Positions 1 to 8,667 are shown, numbered from the stretch's first letter. The stretch is DNA of 64,000 bases from Collinsella stercoris DSM 13279 (GCF_020735465.1 NZ_CP085935.1:434001-498000); one strand, 5' to 3'. The notes: generated by a model from the letters alone, not told the origin. Numbers and translations are program-made.

Positions 1-190
1 TTACACCACCGTTTCAGCTTTTCTCTCACCCGCACGAGTGCGGGCAGCGGGAGTCTTCTTTTCTGCGGCGCTAATCCGTCGGGTCGCCCCGCCTGGCCGT
101 TAACCAGCTTCCTGCCCTGTGGAGCCCGGACTTTCCTCACGTCGGCGGTTTCCCGCCGGTCGCGCGATCGTCTGGCCCGCTTCGCGAGGA
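1..190 (-). ncRNA. rnpB: RNase P RNA, 5' part (cut by window edge)
   Basis: The reverse strand reads like bacterial type A RNase P RNA. It has a C-CAGACGAUCGC segment near the 5' end, then the nearly invariant GAGGAAAGUCCGGGCUCC block (complement of about 113-132), then CAGGGCAG and GGUUAACGGCC-type P10-P11 sequence, and a GUGAGAGAAAAGCUGAAA-like stretch near the edge. This ribozyme RNA trims the 5' leaders of pre-tRNAs. The 3' half lies outside the window. The 5' end is estimated from a TACAAT -10-like box (complement of 194-199) and may be a few bases off. Confidence 0.93.
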
Positions 191-201
191 GGTATTGTAC
201 C

Positions 202-370
202 ACGAGACCCGCCCTCCAGTCCGGCGCGCTTGCATATCCTCCCTTCTTGGTTAAGCAAGCGATCGATACGAGACCCACCCTTCAGTCCGGCGCTCTCGCA
301 TATCTTGCTGCCACCGCTCCGGTGCGACCGCATGTCTTGCTGCCCCCCCAGTCCGGCGCACTCGCATATC
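202..370. repeat. 66-bp (33-bp sub-period) degenerate repeat upstream of rnpB
   Basis: CAGTCCGGCGC followed by a CTCGCATATC-like tail occurs at 217, 283 and 349, exactly 66 bp apart. A weaker intermediate copy near 316 makes a 33-bp sub-period. ACGAGACCC precedes the first two copies. The array lies in the 190-722 gap between divergent rnpB and the YigZ gene. The rest of that gap holds a pair of GCGTCRAATACGCAGG copies (about 456 and 521) and no convincing gene. Confidence 0.7.
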
Positions 371-722
371 AATCCCGTGCTCAAACACCGCCGCGCGAGC
401 TGTGCGTGGAGCGACGCGCCCGCGCGCCGGGCTGAGGGGGCGGGTGGTTGTGTCGCGTCGAATACGCAGGCAAGGATGAGCCTCCTCCAAACGGGTTCAG
501 GTTGGGAACCCGTGGCGTTGCGTCAAATACGCAGGTCGGAATGCTTCGCCGCCGCCTCGTGAGGGCTGCGCAGGGATGAAAGCGAGGGGCTGGGCGCCGG
601 GGAACCGAAGCCGCAGCGGCGGGGCTCTCGCCATGGCCGGGGTGCTGTGGTTCAATACCAGGGGAAAGGATGATTGTCTGCCGCGCGCGTGCTGCGGATG
701 CGGTGGGAGTTTGCGAGGGGTC

Positions 723-1361
723 ATGGCCGAGTCGTATTTCACGCTGCGTGGTGGTGTCGAGGCGGTTGGGGAGTTTGTGGACCGCAAGAGCCGGTTCATT
801 GCGCAGCTCGTGCATGTGGAGTCGGCGGACGAAGCGCAGGCGCACCAGGCGGCGATGCGCGTCATGCACTATGACGCCCGCCACAACGTCCCTGCGTTTA
901 TTCTTGTGGATGGGACGGAACGGGCGAGTGACGATGGCGAGCCGCAGCGTACGAGCGGCATGCCCACGCTCGAGGTGCTGCGCGGCGCGGGGCTCAAGGA
1001 CGTGTGCTGCGTCACTACGCGCTACTTTGGCGGAACGCTGCTTGGCCCGGGTGGCCTCGTGCGCGCCTACACTGCGGCGGCGCAGGCGGCGATTGAGGCG
1101 GCGCGCTCGGCGGGGAACATCATTGAGATGACGAGCGTGGTGACGGTCGATGTGACGGTTGCATATCCCCAGTACGAGCAAACGGCGCGCATGGTTGCCG
1201 ATACGGGCGGTAAGATCGTTGCGACCGATTACACCAATGAGGTGGTCATTCACGCTGTGTATCGTGCGGGTGAGGAGCTGGCGTTGCTGCCCAAGCTCAC
1301 CGAGCTCATGGCGGGCCGTGAGCGAATCGAGGTCGGATCGCCGCAGTTCTCAGAGTTTTAG
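723..1361 (+). CDS. YigZ/IMPACT family protein
   Basis: A 212-residue protein of the YigZ (UPF0029/IMPACT N-terminal) family. The family hallmark is visible in the middle: a DDGEPQRTSG-like segment, then TRYFGGTLLGPGGLVRAY. Family members are ribosome- or translation-associated in eukaryotes (IMPACT); the bacterial role is not settled. Start ATG 723 was chosen because conserved similarity begins at MAESYFTLRGG and an AGGGG ribosome site sits 3 nt upstream; the frame is open farther upstream without family similarity. It is transcribed alone, divergent from rnpB and away from the next minus-strand gene. Confidence 0.9.
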   Translation: MAESYFTLRGGVEAVGEFVDRKSRFIAQLVHVESADEAQAHQAAMRVMHYDARHNVPAFILVDGTERASDDGEPQRTSGMPTLEVLRGAGLKDVCCVTTRYFGGTLLGPGGLVRAYTAAAQAAIEAARSAGNIIEMTSVVTVDVTVAYPQYEQTARMVADTGGKIVATDYTNEVVIHAVYRAGEELALLPKLTELMAGRERIEVGSPQFSEF

Positions 1362-1401
1362 CCGCTCGCATGGGTGCCTACGCAGGCTATCCAGATGATT
1401 G

Positions 1402-1455
1402 TTGGACAAGCCGTGTAGGTGCCCATGCTTGGACAAGCCGTGTAGGTTCCCATGC
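1402..1455. repeat. Two-copy direct repeat after the YigZ gene
   Basis: TTGGACAAGCCGTGTAGGT followed by a CCCATGC tail occurs twice in tandem (1402 and 1429, 27-bp period). It lies just downstream of the YigZ stop. The remaining gap (1456-1839) shows no gene I can support. Confidence 0.6.
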
Positions 1456-1839
1456 ACGGCACGCGGGCATTTGTGCTGGCAGTACATATGGCATGGGCAA
1501 AACCCCATACTGATAAAACCGTCACGCAACTCACGGCTGTCCCACGCCCATGTCCTTTCAATTAAAGCGAGGAGAAGGTGGAAGCTTTCATAGGGGGCGG
1601 TTTACAAAAATGTGTGGGGTTTAATCCGCTTCCCTCGAGTAGCGTTCGTGTTTGGGAGATCGCGACCTGCGGTTTTCTCCGTTCAGGCAGTGTGCGTACT
1701 TTGGATTTCCGTATAAAGGGCGCACATTTTAAAAACTAACCCCCTATAATATCCGGCAAGACGCGGTCGGAGCTCCCACGGGGCGCGTTGGATCGCTTTT
1801 GATTTCTGCGTTTTACTAGTTTCGAGTCCCTTGAGAAGC

Positions 1840-1881
1840 GAAAAGCCCGGCTGCCCGCGTGGTGGCGCGGGCAGCCGGGCT
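1840..1881 (-). terminator. Strong hairpin terminator, minus strand
   Basis: A perfect 15-bp inverted repeat (AGCCCGGCTGCCCGC at 1844-1858 against 1867-1881) closes an 8-nt loop. On the minus strand it is followed by TTTT. It would end the transcript of the C_GCAxxG_C_C gene, whose stop is about 400 bp upstream, with the 51-bp repeat array in between. Confidence 0.8.
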
Positions 1882-1951
1882 CGGGTGTCGGCGTTATGGA
1901 GGGCACTCATCGCACCATCATGGGGTTTCGACGCGCGATTGTCGAGATGGC

Positions 1952-2265
1952 GCGTTAGGGATGAGGACCCTACCACCACGCCCGGCCTTTCATTCCGGAG
2001 GGCGTTGGGGAATGAGGAGTCTACTGCAAAGCTCGCTGCATCATTCCAGAGAACGTTGGGGATGAAAGAGCTTGCTGCAGTGCCCGGACTTCCGTTCCGA
2101 AGATTGGTGGCGATGAGGAGTCCACTGCAAGCTCGGATCCTCGTTCCGCCGAAGAGCGTTGGGGATGAGGGGCCAGCTACGGCGTTCGGCCTCTCGTTCC
2201 GCCTGAGAGTGTTGGCGATGAGGGACCTGCTGCAGCATCTGGGCTTTCACTCCGGGGCGCGGGGC
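1952..2265. repeat. Six-unit degenerate tandem array, about 51-bp period
   Basis: Units begin near 1952, 2002, 2053, 2103, 2156 and 2207. Each carries a GCGTTGGGGATGAGG-like head, a middle like CTGCTGCA, and a TCRTTCCG-like tail. Period varies between 50 and 53 bp and units are clearly diverged. The array sits between the stop codon of the minus-strand gene at 2288-2728 and its terminator at 1840-1881, so it is probably transcribed as 3' UTR. Open frames run through it, but I do not believe they are genes. Confidence 0.75.
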
Positions 2266-2287
2266 GACTCTAGGCTACGTGCGTGCC

Positions 2288-2728
2288 CTACTTGTTCATG
2301 ATGTCGCAGAACAGGTCGATCGCGTCATCGATGCAGCCCGCGCAGCTGCGCAGGGGACCGGACGCGGCGTCCACGCCCTTGAGCTCGCGACACACGGTGG
2401 AGCCGTTCTTCTCCCGGAATGCATCGCAATACGCACGTGCGCGGCGATACGTCGCGCCCTTGCTGCCCGGCGCATCGAATCCCGAGCTTTCGACCTGGCC
2501 GAGAGCCATGATGCCACCGGAAATGGCGCCGCAGGTCTCGGTCATGCCGCCCATGCCGGCGCCGAAGCCCTCGGCGATGGAGAATGCCGTTTTGGGGTCG
2601 AGCCCTACATGCGGCGCCAGCGCGCAGATGACGGATTGAGCGCAGTTGAAGCCGCGGCCGTGATAGCCCGCGGCCGTCCTTTTGAGCTCTTCGCGGTCGA
2701 GCGACATTTCGGATTTGTTGATTGCCAT
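2288..2728 (-). CDS. C_GCAxxG_C_C family cysteine-rich protein
   Basis: A 146-residue protein matching the C_GCAxxG_C_C family, a redox-associated group of anaerobes whose biochemical role is not established. Visible features: GFNCAQSV near residue 29, a glycine-rich GFGAGMGGMTETCGAISGG stretch, and C-terminal cysteines in a CRELKG...LRSCAGCIDDA pattern. Start at 2728 (MAINKSE) is supported by AAGGAG 5 nt upstream. It diverges from the sulfhydrylase-like gene at 2825, so the two may share a regulatory region of about 95 bp. Such proteins are often next to amino-acid or redox enzymes; any link to the neighbour is inference. Confidence 0.88.
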   Translation of the reverse strand: MAINKSEMSLDREELKRTAAGYHGRGFNCAQSVICALAPHVGLDPKTAFSIAEGFGAGMGGMTETCGAISGGIMALGQVESSGFDAPGSKGATYRRARAYCDAFREKNGSTVCRELKGVDAASGPLRSCAGCIDDAIDLFCDIMNK

Positions 2729-2824
2729 GCTTCTCCTTAATCGTGTCGGGCGAACGGTATACCATCTTACCCATGTGGAGCGCGGCGCGGCGCCGTCGCG
2801 CGTCAATCGACCAAAGGAGACCCC

Positions 2825-4105
2825 ATGGCAGAGCATATCGGAACCACCTGCGTGCAGGGCGGCTATCGCCCGGGCGATGCCGAGCCGCGTCAGGTGCCGA
2901 TCTACCAGTCCACGACGTGGAAATACGACACCTCCGAGCATATGGGTCGCCTGTTCGACCTTGAGGAGTCTGGCTACTTCTATACCCGCCTGCAGAACCC
3001 CACCAACGACTACGTGGCCGCAAAGATCGCGGAGCTCGAAGGCGGCACCGCCGCCATGCTGACGAGCTCCGGCCAGGCCGCGAACTTCTTCGCCGTCTTC
3101 AACATCGCCGGCGCCGGTGACCACGTGGTGGCAAGCTCCGCCATCTACGGCGGCACCTACAACCTGCTCGCCCACACCATGCGCCGCATGGGCCTGGAGT
3201 GCACGTTCGTCGCGCCCGATGCGAGCGACGAGGAGCTCGAAGCGGCATTCCGCCCCAACACCAAGTGCGTGTTCGGCGAGACCATCGCCAACCCGGCGCT
3301 CGCGGTGCTCGACATCGAGCGCTTCGCCGCCGCGGCTCATGCGCACGGCGTGCCGCTGATCGTGGACAACACGTTCCCCACGCCCATCAACTGCCGTCCC
3401 ATCGAGTGGGGCGCCGACATCGTGACCCACTCCACCACCAAGTACATGGACGGCCACGGCGCCGCGGTGGGCGGCGCCATTGTGGACTCGGGCAACTTCG
3501 ACTGGATGGCGCATGCCGACAAGTTCCCGGGCCTCACCACCCCCGACGAGACCTATCACGGCGTGACCTACGCTGAGAAGTTCGGCCAGGGCGGGGCCTT
3601 CATCACCAAGGCGACGGCCCAGCTCATGCGCGACTTCGGCTGCATCCAGAGCCCGCAGAACGCCTTCCTGCTCAACCTGGGCCTGGAGAGCCTGCACGTG
3701 CGCATGCCGCAGCACTGCAAGAACGGCCAGGCCATGGCGGAGTTCCTCGCCGGCCACCCGGCGGTCCGCTTTGTGCGCTACCCGGGCCTTCCCAGCGACT
3801 CCTGCTACGACCTCGCTCAGAAGTATCTGCCGAACGGCTCCTGCGGCGTGGTGAGCTTTGGCTTCAACGGCGGTCGCGCGGCGGCCGAGCAGTTCATGAA
3901 GAGCCTCAAGATCGCCCAGATCGCCACGCACGTGGCCGACGCACGCACCTGCTGCCTGCACCCGGCAAACGCCACGCATCGCCAGATGAACGACGCCGAG
4001 CTCGAGGCGTGCGGCATCGCGCCGGACATGGTGCGACTGTCTTGCGGCATCGAGTCAACGGAGGACCTGATCGCCGACGTCGAGCAGGCCTTGGCCGGGC
4101 TGTAG
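2825..4105 (+). CDS. O-acetylhomoserine sulfhydrylase-like PLP enzyme
   Basis: A 426-residue Cys/Met metabolism PLP-dependent enzyme (fold type I). The PLP lysine lies in STTKYMDGHG (about K206); the conserved YTRLQNPT, SSGQAANFF and VDNTFPTP segments bind cofactor and substrate. Length and ALEGG/HPAVRFVRYPG features fit O-acetylhomoserine aminocarboxypropyltransferase (MetY), which makes homocysteine from O-acetylhomoserine and sulfide; methionine gamma-lyase is an alternative I cannot exclude. Cytoplasmic. AAAGGAG precedes the ATG by 4-5 nt. The next gene starts 12 bp downstream, so the two are likely co-transcribed. A lysine-less relative lies at 62496-63320. Confidence 0.88.
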   Translation: MAEHIGTTCVQGGYRPGDAEPRQVPIYQSTTWKYDTSEHMGRLFDLEESGYFYTRLQNPTNDYVAAKIAELEGGTAAMLTSSGQAANFFAVFNIAGAGDHVVASSAIYGGTYNLLAHTMRRMGLECTFVAPDASDEELEAAFRPNTKCVFGETIANPALAVLDIERFAAAAHAHGVPLIVDNTFPTPINCRPIEWGADIVTHSTTKYMDGHGAAVGGAIVDSGNFDWMAHADKFPGLTTPDETYHGVTYAEKFGQGGAFITKATAQLMRDFGCIQSPQNAFLLNLGLESLHVRMPQHCKNGQAMAEFLAGHPAVRFVRYPGLPSDSCYDLAQKYLPNGSCGVVSFGFNGGRAAAEQFMKSLKIAQIATHVADARTCCLHPANATHRQMNDAELEACGIAPDMVRLSCGIESTEDLIADVEQALAGL

Positions 4106-4117
4106 GAGGGGATATCC

Positions 4118-5041
4118 ATGGCAGAAGGAAGGTCGGGTCAGCGCTCCAACCCGCGCAAGCTCGCGCGCGCCAACGAGGCGAAGCGCCACACCGAGCAGAT
4201 GGCGTCGCGCTATGGCAGGGAGATCGAGCGGAGCCTTGCCGGCGTGCGCCGCGTCGAGGCGCCGGTGAGGTCGGAGGTCGAGGGCTGCGTGCCCGAGGTG
4301 ACGGTGATGGCGGCGGACGCCGTGGCCGCCATCCTCGAGACGGGGCGAGGTCGTGCGGAGTTCTGCGACCTCGCCGTACTGGACTTTGCGTCCTTTGTGA
4401 ACCCGGGCGGCGGGTACATCCGCGGCGCCTGGGCGCAGGAGGAGGCTCTGTGCGCCGAGTCGTTCCTCTACAACGTGCTCGAAAAGCAGGGGGACTGGTA
4501 CGGCGAGAATCGCCGACGCAACATAAACTGCGAGCTGTACCGCAACCGCGGCCTGGTGGTTCCCAAGGTGCGCTTTACCCGCGAGAAGCTCCACGCGTAC
4601 GCCGACGTCCTGGTGGTCGCGGCGCCCAACGCCCGTCGCTCCCGCCAGGAGTACCACGTCAAGGACGAGGTGCTCGTGCGCGCCATGCGCGAGCGAATCC
4701 GCTTTGCGCTCGACGTGGTGGACGCGCTCGGGCATAAGAAGGTCGTTTTGGGCGCATGGGGCTGCGGCGTGTTCGGCTGGGAGGCCGATGTGGTCGCCGA
4801 GTTGTTCCGCGAGGAGCTGGCGGCCGGCGCGCACGGCGTCGAGCAGGTGGTCTTTGCCGTTCCGCGCGACCGCTTCAACGACAACCTCGCTCAGTTCGAG
4901 CACGCCTTCGCCGCGTTTCCCGACAAGAATCCCGTGAGCTTTGCGCAGGTCGCCGCCGAGCGGGCCGCCGCGGCTGAGCGCGAGGCCGCTGCCGCCGCGC
5001 AAAACGATGAGGATGAGGACGACTGGCGCAAGTACCTGTAA
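4118..5041 (+). CDS. Bacterial PARG-like (TIGR02452) macrodomain protein
   Basis: A 307-residue protein of the TIGR02452/DUF2263 group, the microbial poly(ADP-ribose) glycohydrolase-like macrodomains. The PARG signature GGG-x7-QEE is intact: NPGGGY at 95-100 and QEE at 107-109, followed by LCAESFLYN. The second conserved block WGCGVFGW is near residue 213. In studied PARGs the second glutamate of QEE is catalytic; the true substrate here (poly- or mono-ADP-ribose) is unknown. The last 35 residues are Ala/Glu/Asp-rich and likely disordered. AGGAGGGG precedes the start, 12 bp after the sulfhydrylase-like gene. Confidence 0.85.
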   Translation: MAEGRSGQRSNPRKLARANEAKRHTEQMASRYGREIERSLAGVRRVEAPVRSEVEGCVPEVTVMAADAVAAILETGRGRAEFCDLAVLDFASFVNPGGGYIRGAWAQEEALCAESFLYNVLEKQGDWYGENRRRNINCELYRNRGLVVPKVRFTREKLHAYADVLVVAAPNARRSRQEYHVKDEVLVRAMRERIRFALDVVDALGHKKVVLGAWGCGVFGWEADVVAELFREELAAGAHGVEQVVFAVPRDRFNDNLAQFEHAFAAFPDKNPVSFAQVAAERAAAAEREAAAAAQNDEDEDDWRKYL

Positions 5042-5119
5042 CGCGTCTGCGCGGTCGTCGCGGTTCCACGCACCCGCGGCGCGCCGATGGGTGCGCCATG
5101 TGATCAAGGAGGCTTATTC

Positions 5120-5653
5120 ATGTCGTATGCAGAGCTTGCTCGCGCACGGTATTCCTGCCGAGCCTATGAGGACCGTCCGGTCGAGGCCGAAAAGCTCGCC
5201 GCCATTCTCGAGGCGGGCCGCATCGCCCCGTCCGCGTGCAACAAGCACCCAACGCGGGTGTTGGTGTGCGACACGCCGCGCCTGCGCGAGAAGGCCGCGA
5301 CGGCGGCTCATCATTTTGCCAAGAAAGGCAGCGTGTTCGGCGCGCCGCTCGTGCTGGTGGTGTGCGATAAGATGGGCGCCGCGTGGCTTCGCTCGTACGA
5401 CCAGATGAACTCGGGCGATATCGACTCGAGCATCGTGGTCGACCAGATGATGATGCAGGCGGAGGACCTGGGCCTTTCCACCTGCTGGGTATGTCATTTT
5501 GACCCGCGCGTCGCCATCGATGAGCTCGGCTTGCCGTCGGATCTGTACCCGGTGCACATGTTGACGGTGGGCTATGCGGCCGATCGCATCGCCGACCCGG
5601 AGGCGCGCGAGGCCCGGACGATTCCCATGAGCGAGTTCCGCCTCACGGTGTAG
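5120..5653 (+). CDS. Nitroreductase family protein
   Basis: A 177-residue FMN-dependent nitroreductase-fold protein. It opens with ARARYSCRAYEDRPV, the usual N-terminal SxRxF-like FMN phosphate-binding motif in variant form, and has RIAPSACNKHP (substrate/FMN contact) and the late LGLSTCWVCHFDP stretch. Such enzymes use NAD(P)H to reduce nitro compounds, quinones or flavins; the physiological substrate cannot be deduced. ATG 5120 has AAGGAGG 7 nt upstream; in-frame codons upstream lack similarity. It follows the PARG-like gene by 78 bp on the same strand. Confidence 0.87.
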   Translation: MSYAELARARYSCRAYEDRPVEAEKLAAILEAGRIAPSACNKHPTRVLVCDTPRLREKAATAAHHFAKKGSVFGAPLVLVVCDKMGAAWLRSYDQMNSGDIDSSIVVDQMMMQAEDLGLSTCWVCHFDPRVAIDELGLPSDLYPVHMLTVGYAADRIADPEAREARTIPMSEFRLTV

Positions 5654-5706
5654 GCGCGTGCCGCTTCCGTGCCGCATGCGCATCGCGCCATGTGCCGTCC
5701 TGCTTG

Positions 5707-5738
5707 CCGCCCTCTCCCAGCTCAACGGGGGAGGGCGG
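5707..5738. terminator. Hairpin after the nitroreductase gene
   Basis: CCGCCCTC (5707-5714) pairs with GAGGGCGG (5731-5738), extended by four more pairs around an 8-nt loop. There is no clear T tract, so it may be a weak or Rho-assisted terminator, or an mRNA-end stabiliser. Confidence 0.5.
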
Positions 5739-5832
5739 TAGTGTTAGCGGGCAGTGCCGTCGGGGTACAAGGTGGGTGTTGCGCGCAAACGGGCGCGCCG
5801 TATCCCCAACCGAAGCACCGGGAGCCAGGACC

Positions 5833-6804
5833 ATGAAGACGACCACCCTCACCTACGAAAGCCGCGATGCCGCCTCCACGGTCCACGCCCTCATGTGGGA
5901 GCCCGACGAGGTTGCCTCCGGCGGTGAGGCGCCGCGTGGGTTGGTGCAGATCGTCCATGGGATGTCCGAGCACGTCGAGCGCTACGCCGAATTTGCCGCT
6001 TTTTTATGCGAGCAGGGCTTCGCCGTGTGCGCCAACGACCATATCGGTCACGGTAAGACCGCCGCTAGCGCCTCCGACCTGGGCCACATGCCGCTTGAGG
6101 CGGGGGAGGACGTGCTCGTCGCCGACGTGCAGGCGTTGCACGAGATCGCCCTCGAGCGCCTGTCCACCCAATGCGACATGCGCGTGAGCGGCATACCCTA
6201 TGTCATTTTCGGTCACTCCATGGGCAGTTTTATCACGCGCGTGTTCCTCACGCGCCATGCATTCGGCGTCCGCGCGGCCATCCTGTGCGGAACGGGGCAT
6301 CAGGCGCGCGCGTTGTCGAGCGCGGGCAAGGCCCTCACGAGCGCCCTCGCAAAACGGCATGGCGAGCGTTACGTGAGTGAACTGGTGGACGGTTTGGGTG
6401 CGGGCTCATACGCCAAGGCCATCAGGGACGCCAAGACCGATGTCGACTGGCTGGCAACCGATCCGGAGGTCGTTGCCGAGTATCAGCGCGACCCCTTGTG
6501 CGGGCAGCCCTTTACGGTCGGCGCCTATCATACGCTTGCGAGTCTTGTGTCCGACGCGACCGATCCGCGTTTGGCCCGCAAGGTGCCGCATGCCTTGCCG
6601 CTGCTCTTCATCGCGGGTGATCAGGACCCGGTCGGCGAGTGCGGCGCCGGCGTGCACCGCGCTGCCGAGATGTACCGCAAGGCCGGTGTTGAGCGCGTGA
6701 GCGAAAAGCTGTATCCGGGCATGCGTCATGAGATTTTGAACGATCCCGTCAGGGGTGAGGTCCACTGCGACGTCCTCGCTTGGCTGGAGCGTCAGGGCCT
6801 GTAG
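5833..6804 (+). CDS. Alpha/beta hydrolase, monoacylglycerol-lipase-like
   Basis: A 323-residue serine hydrolase of the alpha/beta fold (Hydrolase_4 / lysophospholipase type). The oxyanion-hole region is [10 protein letters not shown], the nucleophile elbow is GHSMGS (about residues 130-135), an acidic residue sits in [11 protein letters not shown], and the catalytic His is in [11 protein letters not shown] near the end. No signal peptide, so probably cytoplasmic. Preferred substrate is unknown; monoglycerides or lysophospholipids are typical. Start at 5833 ([10 protein letters not shown]) fits the beginning of family similarity; the ribosome site (AGGA) is weak. The xpt gene follows 55 bp later. 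Confidence 0.85.
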   Translation: MKTTTLTYESRDAASTVHALMWEPDEVASGGEAPRGLVQIVHGMSEHVERYAEFAAFLCEQGFAVCANDHIGHGKTAASASDLGHMPLEAGEDVLVADVQALHEIALERLSTQCDMRVSGIPYVIFGHSMGSFITRVFLTRHAFGVRAAILCGTGHQARALSSAGKALTSALAKRHGERYVSELVDGLGAGSYAKAIRDAKTDVDWLATDPEVVAEYQRDPLCGQPFTVGAYHTLASLVSDATDPRLARKVPHALPLLFIAGDQDPVGECGAGVHRAAEMYRKAGVERVSEKLYPGMRHEILNDPVRGEVHCDVLAWLERQGL

Positions 6805-6859
6805 GGCCGACCCCTCGTGGTATCCTGCTGCCAAATCTGCGGATTACGGGAGGATGTGC

Positions 6860-7438
6860 ATGAGGGAGCTTGAGGAGCGCATTGCGCGCGACGGCGTGGT
6901 CAAAGCGGGGAACGTGCTCAAGGTCGATGCGTTTTTGAATCACCAGTGCGACGTCGAGCTGTTCGACCATATGGGTGCCGAGTGGGCGCGCCTGTTCTCG
7001 GGCGAGGCGATCACCAAGATCTTGACCATCGAGGCGAGCGGCATTGGGATCGCGTGCGTGGCGGCGCGTCATTTTGGCGGCGTGCCGGTTGTGTTTGCCA
7101 AAAAGGCGCAGTCCATCAACTTGGACGGCGAGCAGTACGCAACCACCATCTATTCCTACACCAAGCAGAAGGAATACCCGGTCATCGTGGGTGCGCGCTT
7201 TTTGAACAAGGGCGACCGTGTGCTCATCATCGACGACTTCCTTGCGAACGGCTGCGCGCTCGAAGGCCTGATCGAGCTGTGCCGTCAGGCCGGGGCCGAG
7301 GTCGCGGGCATCGGTATCGCCATCGAGAAGGTGCATCAGGGCGGCGGCGATCGTTTGCGCGAGCGGGGTTTCCGCGTGGAGAGCCTCGCGCGCATCGCCG
7401 CGATGGACGACGAGACGGGCGAGATCGCGTTCGCGTAA
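6860..7438 (+). CDS. xpt: Xanthine phosphoribosyltransferase
   Basis: A 192-residue type I phosphoribosyltransferase that converts xanthine and PRPP to XMP for purine salvage. The PRPP-binding loop is [16 protein letters not shown] (about residues 122-137), and the N-terminal [24 protein letters not shown] is typical of Xpt. Two in-frame ATGs exist (6854, 6860); 6860 was chosen because GGGAGG then lies 6 nt upstream. I looked for a purine riboswitch in the short 55-bp upstream gap and see none. Confidence 0.9.
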   Translation: MRELEERIARDGVVKAGNVLKVDAFLNHQCDVELFDHMGAEWARLFSGEAITKILTIEASGIGIACVAARHFGGVPVVFAKKAQSINLDGEQYATTIYSYTKQKEYPVIVGARFLNKGDRVLIIDDFLANGCALEGLIELCRQAGAEVAGIGIAIEKVHQGGGDRLRERGFRVESLARIAAMDDETGEIAFA

Positions 7439-7686
7439 ACAGATGCGCGTACACGGTCGCCTATGCAAGGCTGGAACCGTTTGGCTCGGATCGTTTAACT
7501 TGGATCGTTTGACTGGGGCCGTTTAGCTGGGTGGTTTTCTCTGTCTCGAAACATGTCGGCTCAGATCGGATGTGCCAAGACGTCTTTCGATCGAGATGGA
7601 GGACGCGCATCCAAAGAGCCCTCTCGAAGGCCTCGTCCTCGTTGAGTGAATGTGCGCTTCGTGCATCATTGCGCGGGGTGCTCGTG

Positions 7687-7752
7687 CTTATGCGTCTTAT
7701 GGACTTTATGCGTCTTATGCGTCTTATGGATTTTATGCATCTTATGCAGATG
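7687..7752. repeat. Short tandem repeat of CTTATG units
   Basis: The stretch carries about six copies of a CTTATGCGT-like 9-10-mer, some as CTTATGGACT or CTTATGCAG. It sits in the 7439-7783 gap downstream of xpt, which also contains a few GGATCGTTTRACT copies near 7485-7525. No gene is apparent in this gap. Confidence 0.6.
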
Positions 7753-7783
7753 CCAAACGGGGTACGTTTCAAAAAGCTTGGCG

Positions 7784-7993
7784 ATGAGCGAGGAGCGCGA
7801 TGTGGTTGCCATGTCTGCAATTGCCGAGCGCTTGGGTAAGACGACGGGCTATTTGAGCCCGTATCGGCGCCAGCTCATAGCTCGCCAGGTGATCGAGCAG
7901 ACGGCGCCCGGATACGTTACGTTCTCCATTCCGTTTATGCGGGAGTTTTTGCAAGAGCGCCGTGGGGCGATTCTGGCGCGGTACGGTGAGTAG
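7784..7993 (+). pseudogene. Remnant: C-terminal winged helix of an ATPase
   Basis: About 69 residues (MSEERDVVAMSAIAERLGK onward) resemble the C-terminal winged-helix segment that follows the AAA+ domain in a class of bacterial ATP-binding proteins: AIAERLGKTTGYLSPYRRQLI, then a [14 protein letters not shown] strand-helix. No Walker motifs or any of the expected N-terminal several hundred residues exist upstream; that space is replaced by simple repeats. I read it as a gene relic. A genuine small DNA-binding protein is the alternative, but no convincing ribosome site precedes the ATG. Confidence 0.5.
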
Positions 7994-7994
7994 C

Positions 7995-8375
7995 ATGGAC
8001 GTTTCCAATATGGGACATCGCGACTACGCGGTGTGGGCATCTCTGACGGCCGAGGAGCTTGCGCGCGAATGCGAAGTGCAGGTGTTTCGCGCGTCGGGCC
8101 CTGGTGGCCAGGGCGTGAACACGACCGATTCGGCGGTTCGCATGCGTCATGTGCCGAGCGGCATCGTGGTGACCGCGCGCGAGAGCCGCAGTCAGTTCCA
8201 GAATCGCGCAAGTTGCCTGCGCAAGTTGAAGGCGGAGCTGGAGCGTCGGGCGAGGCCGCCCAAGCAGCGAAAGCCGACCAAGCCGAGTAAGGCCGCCAAG
8301 GCGCGTCGTTTGGCGAACAAGCGTCATCGCGCTCAAGTGAAGGCATGCAGGAGGCGCCCTGGAGCGGAGGAGTGA
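7995..8375 (+). CDS. GGQ-domain release-factor-like protein
   Basis: A 126-residue protein with one class I release-factor catalytic domain: [16 protein letters not shown], with GGQ at about 37-39, followed by [12 protein letters not shown] and a long basic C-terminal tail ([20 protein letters not shown]) able to contact rRNA. This is the architecture of ArfB/PrfH-like stalled-ribosome rescue proteins, which hydrolyse peptidyl-tRNA without a stop-codon recognition domain. Two in-frame ATGs (7995, 8010) are possible; neither has a strong ribosome site. It begins 2 bp after the ATPase relic. Confidence 0.82.
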   Translation: MDVSNMGHRDYAVWASLTAEELARECEVQVFRASGPGGQGVNTTDSAVRMRHVPSGIVVTARESRSQFQNRASCLRKLKAELERRARPPKQRKPTKPSKAAKARRLANKRHRAQVKACRRRPGAEE

Positions 8376-8403
8376 GGGCGACCAAAGGTGAAAACCTGCG
8401 GCA

Positions 8404-8667
8404 TTACGCGGTCAGCCTCTCATCGTACGGGGCCTCGGAAAGCTCGAAGATGAGAGGGGCGTTGTCACGAAGGAACTCTTTGAGGTCGGCAAGCTCGTTA
8501 TCCGTAAAGCCGTCTACGTTCGCCCAGCGGTATGCGGGTATGAGGCACCGTGCCGTGTCGAACCCGCCATCCCGGGGGCGTTCAACGGCGATCCTGATGG
8601 TTCCATCGTCTTGGAGATCCGAATATGCAATGCACGTTCCATCGGGAAACTCGGCGTAGTTCCACAT
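8404..8667 (-). CDS. Small conserved-looking hypothetical protein
   Basis: An 87-residue protein (MWNYAEFPDGT...) I do not recognise by name. It is rich in acidic residues, has a beta-rich first half (TCIAYSDLQDDGTIRIAVERP) and an amphipathic C-terminal helix (DNELADLKEFLRDNA). It looks like a compact soluble domain of the kind annotated as DUFs. The start at 8667 is preferred over an upstream in-frame ATG because GGAGG lies 8-9 nt before it. It is convergent with the GGQ protein gene. Confidence 0.62.
   Translation of the reverse strand: MWNYAEFPDGTCIAYSDLQDDGTIRIAVERPRDGGFDTARCLIPAYRWANVDGFTDNELADLKEFLRDNAPLIFELSEAPYDERLTA

Noticed and set aside
1831..2301. Open frame across the 51-bp repeat array
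   Set aside because: Unit length is not a constant multiple of 3, no ribosome site, and the sequence reads as repeat translation.
6805..6859. Purine riboswitch upstream of xpt
   Set aside because: The gap is only 55 bp and lacks the three-way-junction core.
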